Positions 55,017-63,972 of a stretch of 64,000 bases of DNA are shown piece by piece. The position numbers were made by a program, and so were the translations under genes. The stretch covers positions 806,001 to 870,000 of the forward strand of contig NZ_JAGF01000001.1 in the NCBI RefSeq assembly GCF_000526515.1, in the 5' to 3' direction. Within the stretch, counting starts at the first letter, position 1. Every line of letters begins with the position of its first letter. This DNA is from Cellulomonas sp. KRMCY2. Its GTDB lineage: Bacteria; Actinomycetota; Actinomycetes; Actinomycetales; Cellulomonadaceae. The notes below the pieces were generated by a model. The model was given only the letters and a program-made list of their open reading frames with translations. It made no database searches and was not told where the DNA came from.

Positions 55017-57344
55017 ATGACCACCGACGCCCGAACGAGCGCCGCCACGACCGCGCCCCCCGACCAGGAGCCGACGGTGCCGGACGACGTGGCCGCCGTG
55101 GACCCCTCGACGGCGGTGCTGGACGGCGACGTCGAGCCCCTGGACGCACTGCGGGACGAGCGGGCGGACGTGCCTGACAGCGCGCCGAGCGACGGCGAGG
55201 CAGCGCCGGGCGAGCCCGTCGAGCCGTTGCCCGAGGACCGCTTCAGCGACCGCGAGCTCTCGTGGCTCGCCTTCAACGAGCGCGTGCTGGCGCTCGCGCA
55301 GGACGAGTCGCTGCCCCTGCTGGAGCGCGTGCGGTTCCTGGCGATCTTCGCCTCGAACCTCGACGAGTTCTTCATGGTCCGGGTGGCCGGCCTCAAGCGA
55401 CGGATCGCGACCGGGATGGCCGTCACCGCCGCCTCGGGCCTGAGCCCGCGTCAGGTCCTCGAGGCCATCGACAGCCGCGCGCAGGAGCTGATGGACGCGC
55501 ACTCCGAGGTGTTCACGGGGTCCGTTCAGCCGGCTCTCGTCGCCGAGGGCATCACCCTGGTGCACTGGGACGACCTGGGCGCCGACGAGCAGGAGCGGCT
55601 GCACAAGTTCTACCGCAAGCAGATCTTCCCGGTCCTGACGCCGCTGGCCGTCGACCCGGCACACCCGTTCCCGTACATCTCCGGGCTGTCCCTGAACCTC
55701 GCCGTCGTGGTGGTCAACCCGACGACGGGCAAGGAGCACTTCGCGCGGGTCAAGGTCCCCCCGCTGCTGCCTCGGTTCATCGCGGTCGACGCACGTGGCC
55801 GGCCGAGCGCGCCGGGCACCCAGACCGCCGACCTGGAGCGCGGCCCGACGTCGTTCGTCCCGCTCGAGGACGTCATCGCGGTGCACCTCGACTCGTTGTT
55901 CCCCGGCATGGAGGTGCGCGAGCACCACACCTTCCGGGTCACCCGCAACGAGGACGTCGAGGTCGAGGAGGACGACGCCGAGAACATCCTCCAGGCGATG
56001 GAGAAGGAGCTGCTGCGCCGCCGCTTCGGCCCGCCGGTGCGCCTCGAGCTCGCGGAGAACACCGCCCCGCGCGTGCGCCAGCTCCTGATCCGCGAGCTCG
56101 GCGTCACCGAGTCCGAGGTCTACGAGCTGCCGGCGCCGCTCGACCTGACCGGTCTGAACCTGATCGCCGACCTCGACCGGGCCGACCTGCACTACCCGCG
56201 GTTCATCGGCGGCACCCACCGGCACCTCGCCGAGGTGGAGAGTGCGTCGCCCACCGACATCTTCGCTGCCATCCGGGCGCGCGACATCCTGCTGCACCAC
56301 CCGTACGACTCGTTCGCGACGTCGGTGCAGGCCTTCCTCGCGCAGGCCGCCGCCGACCCCAAGGTGCTCGCGATCAAGCAGACGCTCTACCGGACCTCCG
56401 GCGACTCGCCGATCGTCGACGCCCTGATCGACGCGGCCGAGGCCGGCAAGCAGGTGCTGGCGCTGGTCGAGATCAAGGCCCGGTTCGACGAGCAGGCCAA
56501 CATCTCGTGGGCGCGCAAGCTCGAGCAGTCGGGCGTGCACGTCGTGTACGGCATCGTCGGCCTCAAGACGCACTGCAAGCTCTCGCTCGTCGTGCGCCAG
56601 GAGATGGACGGGCTGCGCCGCTACTGCCACGTCGGGACCGGCAACTACAACCCCAAGACCGCCCGGCTGTACGAGGACTACGGCCTGCTCACGGCCGACC
56701 CCGAGGTCGGCCAGGACCTGACCCGGCTGTTCAACCAGCTCTCCGGCTACGCGCCCAAGGCCCGGTTCCAGCGGCTCCTGGTCGCGCCGCGCTCACTGCG
56801 CTCGGGCCTGCTCGAGCGGATCGAGCGGGAGACCGCCGCACACCGCGCCGGACGACCGGCCTGGATCCGGATCAAGGTCAACTCGGTGGTCGACGAGACG
56901 ACCATCGACGCCCTGTACCGCGCCTCGCAGGCGGGCGTACCGATCGACCTGCTCGTCCGCGGCATCTGCGCCGTGCGGGCGGGCGTCCCGGGGCTGAGCG
57001 AGACGATCCGGGTGCGCTCGATCCTCGGTCGCTTCCTCGAGCACGCGCGGATCTTCGCGTTCGCGAACGACGGCGAGCCGGAGGTCTTCATCGGGTCGGC
57101 CGACCTGATGCACCGCAACCTCGACCGCCGGATGGAGACGCTCGTGCGGATCGGCGACCCGGATCACGTCGCCGAGCTCATCGAGCTCATCACGATGTCG
57201 ATGGACGACCGCACGTCGTCCTGGCACCTCGGTCCCGACGGCGACTGGACACGCCACCACGTCGGCCCGGACGGCGAGCACCTCCGCGACCTGCAGGAGC
57301 TGCTCATCGCCCGGCAGCGGCGTCGTCCCGCGCGCGACCGTTGA
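55017..57344 (+). CDS. ppk1: Polyphosphate kinase 1
   Basis: A 775-residue enzyme that makes polyphosphate from ATP. The N domain has [20 protein letters not shown] and [17 protein letters not shown]. The catalytic C domains carry the autophosphorylated His519 in [14 protein letters not shown] and [20 protein letters not shown]. The family's usual length is about 690-740; here about 70 acidic, Ala/Asp-rich residues are added at the N-terminus. ATG 55017 ([15 protein letters not shown]) or 55008 starts the gene. It overlaps or abuts the NUDIX/phosphatase gene, a pairing also seen with Mycobacterium ppk1/mutT1. Confidence 0.95.
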   Translation: MTTDARTSAATTAPPDQEPTVPDDVAAVDPSTAVLDGDVEPLDALRDERADVPDSAPSDGEAAPGEPVEPLPEDRFSDRELSWLAFNERVLALAQDESLPLLERVRFLAIFASNLDEFFMVRVAGLKRRIATGMAVTAASGLSPRQVLEAIDSRAQELMDAHSEVFTGSVQPALVAEGITLVHWDDLGADEQERLHKFYRKQIFPVLTPLAVDPAHPFPYISGLSLNLAVVVVNPTTGKEHFARVKVPPLLPRFIAVDARGRPSAPGTQTADLERGPTSFVPLEDVIAVHLDSLFPGMEVREHHTFRVTRNEDVEVEEDDAENILQAMEKELLRRRFGPPVRLELAENTAPRVRQLLIRELGVTESEVYELPAPLDLTGLNLIADLDRADLHYPRFIGGTHRHLAEVESASPTDIFAAIRARDILLHHPYDSFATSVQAFLAQAAADPKVLAIKQTLYRTSGDSPIVDALIDAAEAGKQVLALVEIKARFDEQANISWARKLEQSGVHVVYGIVGLKTHCKLSLVVRQEMDGLRRYCHVGTGNYNPKTARLYEDYGLLTADPEVGQDLTRLFNQLSGYAPKARFQRLLVAPRSLRSGLLERIERETAAHRAGRPAWIRIKVNSVVDETTIDALYRASQAGVPIDLLVRGICAVRAGVPGLSETIRVRSILGRFLEHARIFAFANDGEPEVFIGSADLMHRNLDRRMETLVRIGDPDHVAELIELITMSMDDRTSSWHLGPDGDWTRHHVGPDGEHLRDLQELLIARQRRRPARDR

Positions 57345-57349
57345 GCCAG

Positions 57350-58336
57350 GTGCTCGCCACGCACGAGGGCACGTCCCTCGGCGTCGTGCACGCGGCCGGC
57401 GCGGTCGTGTGGCGCGAACAGTCCGGCCGCCTCGAGGTGGCGCTGGTGCACCGCCCCCGCTACCAGGACTGGTCCTGGCCGAAGGGCAAGCTGGACCCCG
57501 GCGAGGGGGTGGCCGCCGCCGCCGTGCGCGAGGTCGCCGAGGAGATCGGCGTCCCGGTCGTGCTCGGCGTCCCCCTCCCCGGGCTGCGCTACCGGACGCC
57601 CGACGGCCGCGGCAAGGCCGTGCGCTACTGGTCCGCGCGGATCGCCGAGGAGCGCGACGCCGTGGCGGTCGAGGCGCGCGGCACCGTCCGACCCGCCGAG
57701 CTCACCGAGATCGACGACGTCGTGTGGGTCAGCACCTCGACGGCAGCGGACCTCCTGACCCGCCGGACCGACCGCGCCCCGCTCAAGGTCGTGGAGAGCC
57801 TCTGGGCGGCCGATCGGCTCCGGACCCGGGTGCTCGCCGTCGTGCGGCACGGACAGGCACGTCCGCGCGCCCGATGGTCGGGCGGGGAGGCCTCCCGTCC
57901 GCTGACGCCGCTGGGCCGCGCGCAGTCCGAGGCGCTGGTGCCCGCGCTGGCGGCCTTCGGGGTCCGCGAGATCGTCACGAGCCCCTGGGACCGGTGCGTG
58001 CGGACCGTCGAGCCGTACGCGAGCGCCACCGGGCTCCCCGTCACCACCCTCGAGGCGCTGACCGAGTCCGCGCACGCGAGCGACCGCGCCACGGTGGTCG
58101 CCGTCCTGACCGACCACCTGGCCCACGCGCGCGACGTCCTGGTCTCGACCCACCGGCCGGTGCTCGGCACCGTCCTGGACGTGATCGGCGAGTCGACCCG
58201 GCGGTGGACCGTGGGCGTCCTGCCCACCGCCGACCCCTACCTGCGCACCGGTGAGGTCCTGGTCGCCCATGTCGCCGGCGCGGGGAGGTCCGCCCGGGTC
58301 GTGGCGCTCGAGCACCACCGCCCACCGCACGTCTGA
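57350..58336 (+). CDS. mutT1: NUDIX plus histidine-phosphatase fusion, MutT1-like
   Basis: A 328-residue two-domain protein like Mycobacterium MutT1, which clears oxidised guanine nucleotides and hydrolyses diadenosine polyphosphates. Residues about 1-135 hold the NUDIX box GKLDPGEGVAAAAVREVAEE with SWPKGKLDPGE. Residues about 160-320 are a histidine phosphatase: VVRHGQARPRARW, SPWDRCVRTVEP and STHRPVLGTVL, where the second His lies. GTG 57350 (VLATHEGTSLGVVHAAG) is used; a TTG at 57341 would overlap the ppk1 stop as TTGA. Translational coupling with ppk1 is likely. Confidence 0.88.
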   Translation: MLATHEGTSLGVVHAAGAVVWREQSGRLEVALVHRPRYQDWSWPKGKLDPGEGVAAAAVREVAEEIGVPVVLGVPLPGLRYRTPDGRGKAVRYWSARIAEERDAVAVEARGTVRPAELTEIDDVVWVSTSTAADLLTRRTDRAPLKVVESLWAADRLRTRVLAVVRHGQARPRARWSGGEASRPLTPLGRAQSEALVPALAAFGVREIVTSPWDRCVRTVEPYASATGLPVTTLEALTESAHASDRATVVAVLTDHLAHARDVLVSTHRPVLGTVLDVIGESTRRWTVGVLPTADPYLRTGEVLVAHVAGAGRSARVVALEHHRPPHV

Positions 58337-58389
58337 CGGCCCACCCCTGCGCGGGCGGTCGTGCGGGCCAGGCAAAAGACGTCGGTGGC

Positions 58390-59391
58390 TCAGCCGAAGA
58401 AGTAGGTGATGGTCAGGTAGACGCCGGCTGCCACGGCTCCGGCGGCCGGGATGGTCAGCACCCACGCGATGGCGATGTTGCCGGCGACCCCCCAGCGGAC
58501 CGCTGACAGGCGCTTGGTCGCACCGACGCCCATGATCGCCGAGGTGATCGTCTGGGTGGTCGAGATCGGCGCCTGGAACACGAAGGCCGTGATGTAGAGC
58601 ACCGAGGCGGCGACGGACTCCGCCACGAACCCGCGCGCCGGGTCGAGCTCGATGACCTTGCGGCCGAGGGTGCGCATGATGCGCCAGCCACCCGAGTACG
58701 TGCCGAGCGAGATCGCCAGCGCCGCGGAGATCTTCACCCAGACCGGGATCTCGTCGCCGGTGTGGAAACCCCCCGCGACCAGGGCGAGGACGATCACGCC
58801 CATCGTCTTCTGCGCGTCCTGCAGACCGTGGCCCAGGGCCATCGCGGCCGCCGACGCGGTCTGTGCGATGCGGAAGCGACGGGTCACCTTGTGCGGGTTC
58901 GCGTTCTTGAAGAGCCACAGGACCCCGACCATCAGCACGAAGGCGAGGCTGAAGCCAACGACCGGCGAGACGAGCATCGGGATGATGACCTTGCTGAGGA
59001 TGACGTCCCAGTGCACGGTGATCCCGGCGGCGAGGCCGACCCCCGTCAGCGCCCCGATCAGCGCGTGCGACGACGACGACGGCATGCCGAACCACCAGGT
59101 GACCAGGTTCCACACGATCGCACCCATGACCGCGGACAGCACCATGATCATGCCCTGCTGGCCGGAGCTCTCGTCGATGTGGATGATCCCGCTGCCGATG
59201 GTGTGCGCGACGTCCGTCCCGAGGAACGCACCGAGCATGTTGAACACCGCCGCCATGATCAGTGCGGCGCGCGGGGTCAGTGCCCGGGTGGACACCGACG
59301 TCGCGATGGCGTTGGCGGCGTCGTGGAAGCCGTTGGTGTAGTCGAAGCCGAGCGAGAAGGCGACGACGACGATGACGAGCGCAAGTTCCAC
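58390..59391 (-). CDS. pit: PiT-family inorganic phosphate transporter
   Basis: A 333-residue transporter. The duplicated PiT signatures are FDYTNGFHDAANAIATSVST at the start and GHGLQDAQKTMGVIVLALVA plus QAPISTTQTITSAIMGVGAT in the second half. Around ten helices. It takes up metal-phosphate by proton symport. GTG 59391 begins just after the stop of the DUF47 gene. The pair sits beside ppk1 and MutT1, making a phosphate-centred cluster. Confidence 0.94.
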   Translation of the reverse strand: MELALVIVVVAFSLGFDYTNGFHDAANAIATSVSTRALTPRAALIMAAVFNMLGAFLGTDVAHTIGSGIIHIDESSGQQGMIMVLSAVMGAIVWNLVTWWFGMPSSSSHALIGALTGVGLAAGITVHWDVILSKVIIPMLVSPVVGFSLAFVLMVGVLWLFKNANPHKVTRRFRIAQTASAAAMALGHGLQDAQKTMGVIVLALVAGGFHTGDEIPVWVKISAALAISLGTYSGGWRIMRTLGRKVIELDPARGFVAESVAASVLYITAFVFQAPISTTQTITSAIMGVGATKRLSAVRWGVAGNIAIAWVLTIPAAGAVAAGVYLTITYFFG

Positions 59392-59396
59392 CGCGC

Positions 59397-60011
59397 TCAG
59401 GACTCCTTGAGCGCGATGGTCTCGACGAGGTTCGCGACCTTCTCGAACGCGTCGGCACCGGCCTCGAGCGCGTCGACGACCTCCTTGAGCTTCATCAGCT
59501 CGATGGCGTCGGTCCCGTCGTTGAACATCTCAGCCAGCAGCTTGCGGTACGTGCGGTCGGCCTGGTTCTCGAGCCGGTTGATCTCGACCCAGTACTCGGC
59601 GAGGTCCTTCATCGAGCGCAGCCGCGGCATCGCGTCGGCCGTGAGCTCGGCGCAGCGGCGCAGCACCTCGACCTGGTCGGCGACCAGGGGCGGCAGGACG
59701 TCGAGCTTGTAGAGCACGATGAGGTCGCCGGCCTCCTCCATGTAGTCCATGCAGTCGTCGAGGCCCGAGGCCAGCCCGTAGATGTCGTGCCGGTCGAACG
59801 GTGTGACGAACGTCTGGTTGAGCCGGCGCATGATCATGTGCGTGGACTCGTCGGCGGCGTGCTCCGCCTCGCGCAGCTGCACCGCGTAGGCCTTCCGCTC
59901 CCTGCGCTCGGCGCCGAGCAGCTGGCTGAGCAGGTCGGCTCCGACCACGAGGTGGCGCGCCGAGTCTCCGAGCAGGTCGAAGAAGGATGTGTTGCGCGGG
60001 GTCAGGCGCAC
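59397..60011 (-). CDS. DUF47 (PhoU-like) Pit accessory/regulatory protein
   Basis: A 204-residue all-helical PhoU_div (DUF47) protein. Marks: TPRNTSFFDLLGDSARHLV, ADESTHMIMRRLNQTFVTPF, DRHDIYGLASGLDDCMDYME and NRLENQADRTYRKLLAEMFN. These E/D-x-x-D patterns resemble PhoU metal sites. GTG 60011 (VRLTPRNTSFF) has GGAGAT upstream. It is the first gene of the pit operon and is thought to control Pit activity in this family. Confidence 0.92.
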   Translation of the reverse strand: MRLTPRNTSFFDLLGDSARHLVVGADLLSQLLGAERRERKAYAVQLREAEHAADESTHMIMRRLNQTFVTPFDRHDIYGLASGLDDCMDYMEEAGDLIVLYKLDVLPPLVADQVEVLRRCAELTADAMPRLRSMKDLAEYWVEINRLENQADRTYRKLLAEMFNDGTDAIELMKLKEVVDALEAGADAFEKVANLVETIALKES

Positions 60012-60377
60012 GGCAGATCTCCGTAGGGAGAGGGGGGCGGTCCTGCAAAGGCTAGGGCAGCCTGGACGTGAACGCACAACTGTCCGGGTGTCGCTCAGGC
60101 CACACTGCGGTGACGCCCGCGTGAACGGCGGCCCACGGAGACCGGCGAGGCGATGGCGCAGGCCGGCGAGGCCATGACGAGGTGGTGATGACGAGGTGGC
60201 GACGTCGGGCCGCAGAGCGCCTGTCGGCGCGGAGGCCGCTCGAAGCGGCTGTGTGTGGAGCCCGGGGCTACCGCGACCCGACGTCGTGCGTCATTTTAGC
60301 CGGGTGCGGCCGGTGCGGGGGACGAACCGTCCGACGGACGAGCTCCGGCCGGGACGCCGGGCAGCCCCGCAGGCCGG
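60012..60377. other. Non-coding upstream region of the pit operon
   Basis: 366 bases without a convincing gene. Weak features: a doubled ATGACGAGGTGG near 60173-60198, and on the minus strand GTTCACGCGGG followed by CGTCACCGCAG (60108-60127 area). The last pair shares TCAC 11 bases apart, in the style of an actinobacterial PHO box. GTTCACG occurs once more near 60068. Confidence 0.4.
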
Positions 60378-61013
60378 TCAGTCCAGGCGGTTCGCACGCC
60401 AGAGGCCGGCGGCGACCTCGAGCTCCTCGGCGGTGCGGACGAGCCCCGAGGCGCCACGGGTGAGGCGGCCCGCGAGGTCGGCGTCGCGGTCCTCGAGGGC
60501 GTCGGCGTCGAAGGCCGCGCCGGTGGCCAGGACACGGCAGAAGGCGGCGCCGCGCTCGAGCGCGACGGCGAGGTCGCCGGCGAACACGCCGGACAGGACG
60601 GCGTCGACCACCTCGGAGACCTCCTCGGGGCCCGGTGGGCTCGCGACCCCCGCCACGGCGTCGTGCACCTCGGCGCGGACGACGCCCAGCCGGTAGCGCT
60701 CGGCGATCGTGCGCGGGTCACGCCGGACCCACTCGCGCAGCACGTACAGCCGCCACAAGGCCCCTGGCAGGGTCGTCGGCGGGCTGTCCGCCCACATGCC
60801 CGCAACGGTGTCCAGGCCCTCGGCCTCGACCAGGCCGACGAGCCGCGCGACGACCTCCGGGTCCTCGGCGGCCCGGCCCTGGTGCACGATCGCGTTCGCC
60901 GTCGTGTGCGCGACCTCGGAACGCAGCGCGGGATCGATGTCGCCCGGCAGCTCGTCCGCCGCCTTCGGGTCGAGCATCGCCGGTCGACGTGGCCGTCGGC
61001 TCCGCTCGGTCAT
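60378..61013 (-). CDS. Conserved hypothetical protein, helical
   Basis: A 211-residue, mainly alpha-helical soluble protein with a basic start (MTERSRRPRRP). The blocks DPALRSEVAHTTANAIVHQG, LPGALWRLYVLREWVRRDPR and TIAERYRLG are strongly helical. W-x-LY-x-LREW-x-RR resembles actinobacterial proteins of unknown function sometimes labelled DNA-binding; I cannot assign a fold. It starts 13 bases after msrB and is probably the last gene of the helicase-PlsC-msrB operon. Confidence 0.75.
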   Translation of the reverse strand: MTERSRRPRRPAMLDPKAADELPGDIDPALRSEVAHTTANAIVHQGRAAEDPEVVARLVGLVEAEGLDTVAGMWADSPPTTLPGALWRLYVLREWVRRDPRTIAERYRLGVVRAEVHDAVAGVASPPGPEEVSEVVDAVLSGVFAGDLAVALERGAAFCRVLATGAAFDADALEDRDADLAGRLTRGASGLVRTAEELEVAAGLWRANRLD

Positions 61014-61026
61014 CGGACGACCCGCA

Positions 61027-61437
61027 TCAGGCCGGGCCGTCGACCGGGTCGAAGGTCAGCGAGACCGAGTTCATGCAGAACCGGTCGCCGGTCGGGGTCT
61101 GCGGCGCGTCGTCGAACAGGTGGCCCAGGTGGGAGCCGCAGCGCGCACAGCGGACCTCGGTGCGGACCGTGCCGAGGGAGCGGTCCTCGATGAGCTCGAC
61201 CGCGTCCTGCGCGGTGGGGGCGTAGAAGCTCGGCCAGCCGCAGTGCGAGTCGAACTTCGTCTCGGCGGTGAACAGGACGGCTCCGCAGGCCCGGCAGCCG
61301 TAGGTGCCCCGGCGCTTCTCCTCGAGGAGCTCACCGGTCCACGGGCGTTCGGTCGCGGCCTCGCGCAGGACCGCGTACTCCTGCTCGGACAGCTCGGAGC
61401 GCCACTGCTCCTGCGGCTTGGTCACCTCGTACGTCAT
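61027..61437 (-). CDS. msrB: Peptide-methionine (R)-S-oxide reductase
   Basis: A 136-residue MsrB that repairs methionine-R-sulfoxide. Two zinc CxxC pairs: CRACG and CARCGSHLGHLFDD. Catalytic Cys in DRFCMNSVSLTFDP; the conserved SHCGWPSFYAP is present. ATG 61437 (MTYEVTKPQEQWRSELSEQE) starts the normal N-terminus with GGAGC upstream. The open frame beyond it is a shadow of the acyltransferase gene. Confidence 0.95.
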   Translation of the reverse strand: MTYEVTKPQEQWRSELSEQEYAVLREAATERPWTGELLEEKRRGTYGCRACGAVLFTAETKFDSHCGWPSFYAPTAQDAVELIEDRSLGTVRTEVRCARCGSHLGHLFDDAPQTPTGDRFCMNSVSLTFDPVDGPA

Positions 61438-61484
61438 CGCTCTGCTCCGTTCGCTCGACGCCCGTTCGCTGGACCCCGCCCAGG

Positions 61485-62120
61485 TCAACGCGGTCCGGGG
61501 TCGGTCTCTTCCCCGGTCGCGTGGGTCTCTTCCCCGGCCGTACCGCTGCCCTGCGCATCGTCCTCGCCGCGCAGGCGGGGCGTGCTGCCGCGGCCTGGCC
61601 GCACACCGTGCTTGTCGGCGTAGAACGGCCGGATCCGGTCCATGTCGGCCCGCATGTCCCCGGTGACGTGGATCGTGGGGCCGACACCCGCTGTCCGGGT
61701 CGGCCCGTCGAGGAACCCGAGCGTGACAGTCAGGCCGGTCGCCTGCGCGAGCCGGTAGAAGCCCGACTTCCAGTGGTCGGTCCTGTGCCGGGTGCCGTCG
61801 GGCGCGATGACCAGGGCGAACGAGCGATCGGCCTGCGCCTCGGCGACGAGCCGCTCGACGAGCCCGCGGTGCCCGCTGCGGTCCGTCGGGATCCCCCCGA
61901 GGGCACGCAGGAGCGGGCCGAGCGGCCACCAGAAGGCCTCGCGCTTGACCAGCAGCCGGGGCGGGATGCCGTCCGTCCACAGCACCATCAGGGTCAGGAC
62001 GAAGTCCCAGTTCGACGTGTGCGGTGCACCGATGAAGATGCCGGTGCGCGGGAGCGTGCCGACCTTGCGCCAGCCGATCAGCCGGAACAGGACAGCGGCG
62101 ACGGTACGACGGACCGGCAT
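61485..62120 (-). CDS. 1-acyl-glycerol-3-phosphate acyltransferase family protein (PlsC-like)
   Basis: About 211 residues. The acyltransferase motif I is GAPHTSNWDF (H-x4-D); the third motif reads VIAPDGTRHRTDHWKSGFYR (PDGTR in place of PEGTR). LLVKREAFWWPLGPLLRALG is the intervening hydrophobic block. The C-terminal 45 residues are a Gly/Glu/Thr-rich tail partly built on duplicated GEETHATGEET units. ATG 62120 (MPVRRTVAAVLFRLIGWRK) is taken; GTG 62153 overlapping the helicase stop is the alternative. Probably membrane-associated phospholipid synthesis or remodelling. Confidence 0.84.
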   Translation of the reverse strand: MPVRRTVAAVLFRLIGWRKVGTLPRTGIFIGAPHTSNWDFVLTLMVLWTDGIPPRLLVKREAFWWPLGPLLRALGGIPTDRSGHRGLVERLVAEAQADRSFALVIAPDGTRHRTDHWKSGFYRLAQATGLTVTLGFLDGPTRTAGVGPTIHVTGDMRADMDRIRPFYADKHGVRPGRGSTPRLRGEDDAQGSGTAGEETHATGEETDPGPR

Positions 62121-62142
62121 CGGGTGCCGGCCCGACGCGGCC

Positions 62143-63678
62143 TCAGCGGCCACGGCGCCGGCCGCCACCGCCGACCGACATCTCCACGGCGCCGCCACGG
62201 CGGGCGCCGCCGGAGCCGGGCTGGGTCGGGAACTGCGAGTTGGCGCTGCGACCCTGCGAGCCCGCTCCACGGCCGACGGGTGCGGCCTTGGCGGTGGTCG
62301 TCGAACCGGTGCGGCGACCCCGGCCACCGGCCGTCGGGGCGGCGTCCTTCGGCGCACCGCCGGCGCCACGGCCCGGGCCGTCCGTCCGGCCGGCGCCGCG
62401 GCCCGTGCTGCGTCCACGACCCGATCCCGAGCCGGAGCGCGCAGCACCCGACGGAGCCTGGCCGGTCCGGACCGAGACCGGCGGTGCGGTGGGCATCACG
62501 ACGGCTGCGACCTCGCCGACCAGCTGGGCGAGGGCGGGCGTGCCGACCCGGACGGCCTGCGGTGTCGCGCGGATCTTCGCCAGCCGGGCGAGCGTGCGCA
62601 TGTCCCCGGTCTCCTCGGGCAGCACGACCGTGACCACGTCGCCACCCGACCCGGCGCGCGCGGTGCGGCCGGAGCGGTGCAGGTAGGCCTTGTGCTCGGC
62701 CGGCGGGTCGACGTGCACGACGAGCTCGATGTCGTCGACGTGGATGCCGCGCGCCGCGATGTCCGTCGCGACGAGCACCCGGACCGAGCCGCAGGTGAAC
62801 GCCTCGAGGTTGCGCTCACGGGCGTTCTGGCTCAGGTTGCCGTGCAGCTCGACGGCGGGGATGCCCGCAGCGGTGAGCTGCTTGGCGAGCTTCTTGGCCT
62901 GGTGCTTGGTGCGGGTGAAGAGCAGCCGCCGTCCGACGCCGGAGGCCAGGTGCTGCACGACGGCGCGCTTGGTCTCGACACCGTCGACGGTGAAGACGTG
63001 GTGGGTCATCGCCGCGACCGGCGACTCGGCCGAGTCCACCGAGTGCGTCGTGGGCCGGTCGAGGAACCGCTGCACGATCTGGTCGACCCCGTTGTCGAGG
63101 GTCGCGGAGAAGAGCAGCCGCTGACCACGGGCCGGCGTCGCGGAGAGCAGGCGCCGGACGCCGGGCAGGAAGCCGAGGTCCGCCATGTGGTCGGCCTCGT
63201 CGAGGACGGTGATCTCGATGCCGTCGAGGGTCAGCACCTTCTGGCCGAGGAGGTCCTCGAGGCGGCCGGGGCACGCGACGACGATGTCGACACCCGCGTC
63301 GAGCGCCATCACCTGACGGTGCTGGGACACGCCGCCGAAGATCGTGGTCACGCGCAGGCCGAAGGCCTCGGCCAGCGGCTCGAGCGTCGCGGCGATCTGG
63401 GTCGCCAGCTCGCGGGTCGGCGCCAGGACCAGGCCACGGGGCCGACGGGCCCGACGGCGCGCCGGGTCCGAGGTCCCCGAGCCGGCGAGCCGGACCACCA
63501 TCGGGATGGCGAAGGCGAGCGTCTTGCCGGAGCCGGTGCGGCCCCGGCCGAGCACGTCCCGCCCGGCGAGGGTGTCGGCCAGGGTCGCCGTCTGGATCGG
63601 GAACGGCTCGGTGATCCCACGCTCCGCGAGCGAGCGGACCAGGATCTCGGGCACACCGAGGGAAGCAAAAGTGAGCAT
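62143..63678 (-). CDS. DEAD-box RNA helicase
   Basis: A 511-residue RhlE/CsdA-like RNA helicase. Motifs: Q motif FPIQTATLADTL, Walker A GRTGSGKTLAFAIP, DEAD in ITVLDEADHMADLGF, SAT in LLFSATLDNG, and HRSGRTARAG. The last 125 residues are a Gly/Arg/Ser-rich basic tail (RGRSTGRGAGRTDGPGRGAG) for RNA binding. ATG 63678 (MLTFASLGVPEILVRSLAER) has GGAAAGG about ten bases upstream. First gene of a four-gene operon. Probably involved in ribosome assembly or cold adaptation. Confidence 0.94.
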   Translation of the reverse strand: MLTFASLGVPEILVRSLAERGITEPFPIQTATLADTLAGRDVLGRGRTGSGKTLAFAIPMVVRLAGSGTSDPARRRARRPRGLVLAPTRELATQIAATLEPLAEAFGLRVTTIFGGVSQHRQVMALDAGVDIVVACPGRLEDLLGQKVLTLDGIEITVLDEADHMADLGFLPGVRRLLSATPARGQRLLFSATLDNGVDQIVQRFLDRPTTHSVDSAESPVAAMTHHVFTVDGVETKRAVVQHLASGVGRRLLFTRTKHQAKKLAKQLTAAGIPAVELHGNLSQNARERNLEAFTCGSVRVLVATDIAARGIHVDDIELVVHVDPPAEHKAYLHRSGRTARAGSGGDVVTVVLPEETGDMRTLARLAKIRATPQAVRVGTPALAQLVGEVAAVVMPTAPPVSVRTGQAPSGAARSGSGSGRGRSTGRGAGRTDGPGRGAGGAPKDAAPTAGGRGRRTGSTTTAKAAPVGRGAGSQGRSANSQFPTQPGSGGARRGGAVEMSVGGGGRRRGR

Positions 63679-63862
63679 GTGAAGGGCGCCTTTCCGGCGG
63701 TGGATGGTCGGGGCTCGCGGCGGCGATGCGGGCATTCGCCCGCCGGTGCTCCACGACGTAGGACGCGCAGGATGCGCACTCCTGGGACCTATTGTGCACC
63801 ATCGACGTGCTCAGCGGCAGTTCAGGCCCTGTGACCTGCGTCGCGATGGTCGGTCCCGATGG

Positions 63863-63890
63863 TTCAGAGTCGTGCCGTTCCGGCCGATAG
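63863..63890 (+). promoter_or_regulatory. Possible WhiG/FliA-type (sigma-28) promoter
   Basis: TTCA at 63863-63866, 16 bases, then GCCGATAG at 63883-63890. GCCGATA(A) is the known -10 of the motility/sporulation sigma-28 group. It lies 83 bases before the next start codon. Confidence 0.45.
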
Positions 63891-63972
63891 ACCGTGTGCA
63901 GGACCCCGGTCGTGCCACCGGCGCGCGCCCGCTCGCCGGTCGCGCCGGCCCGCGTCGCGAAGGAGGTGGCAG

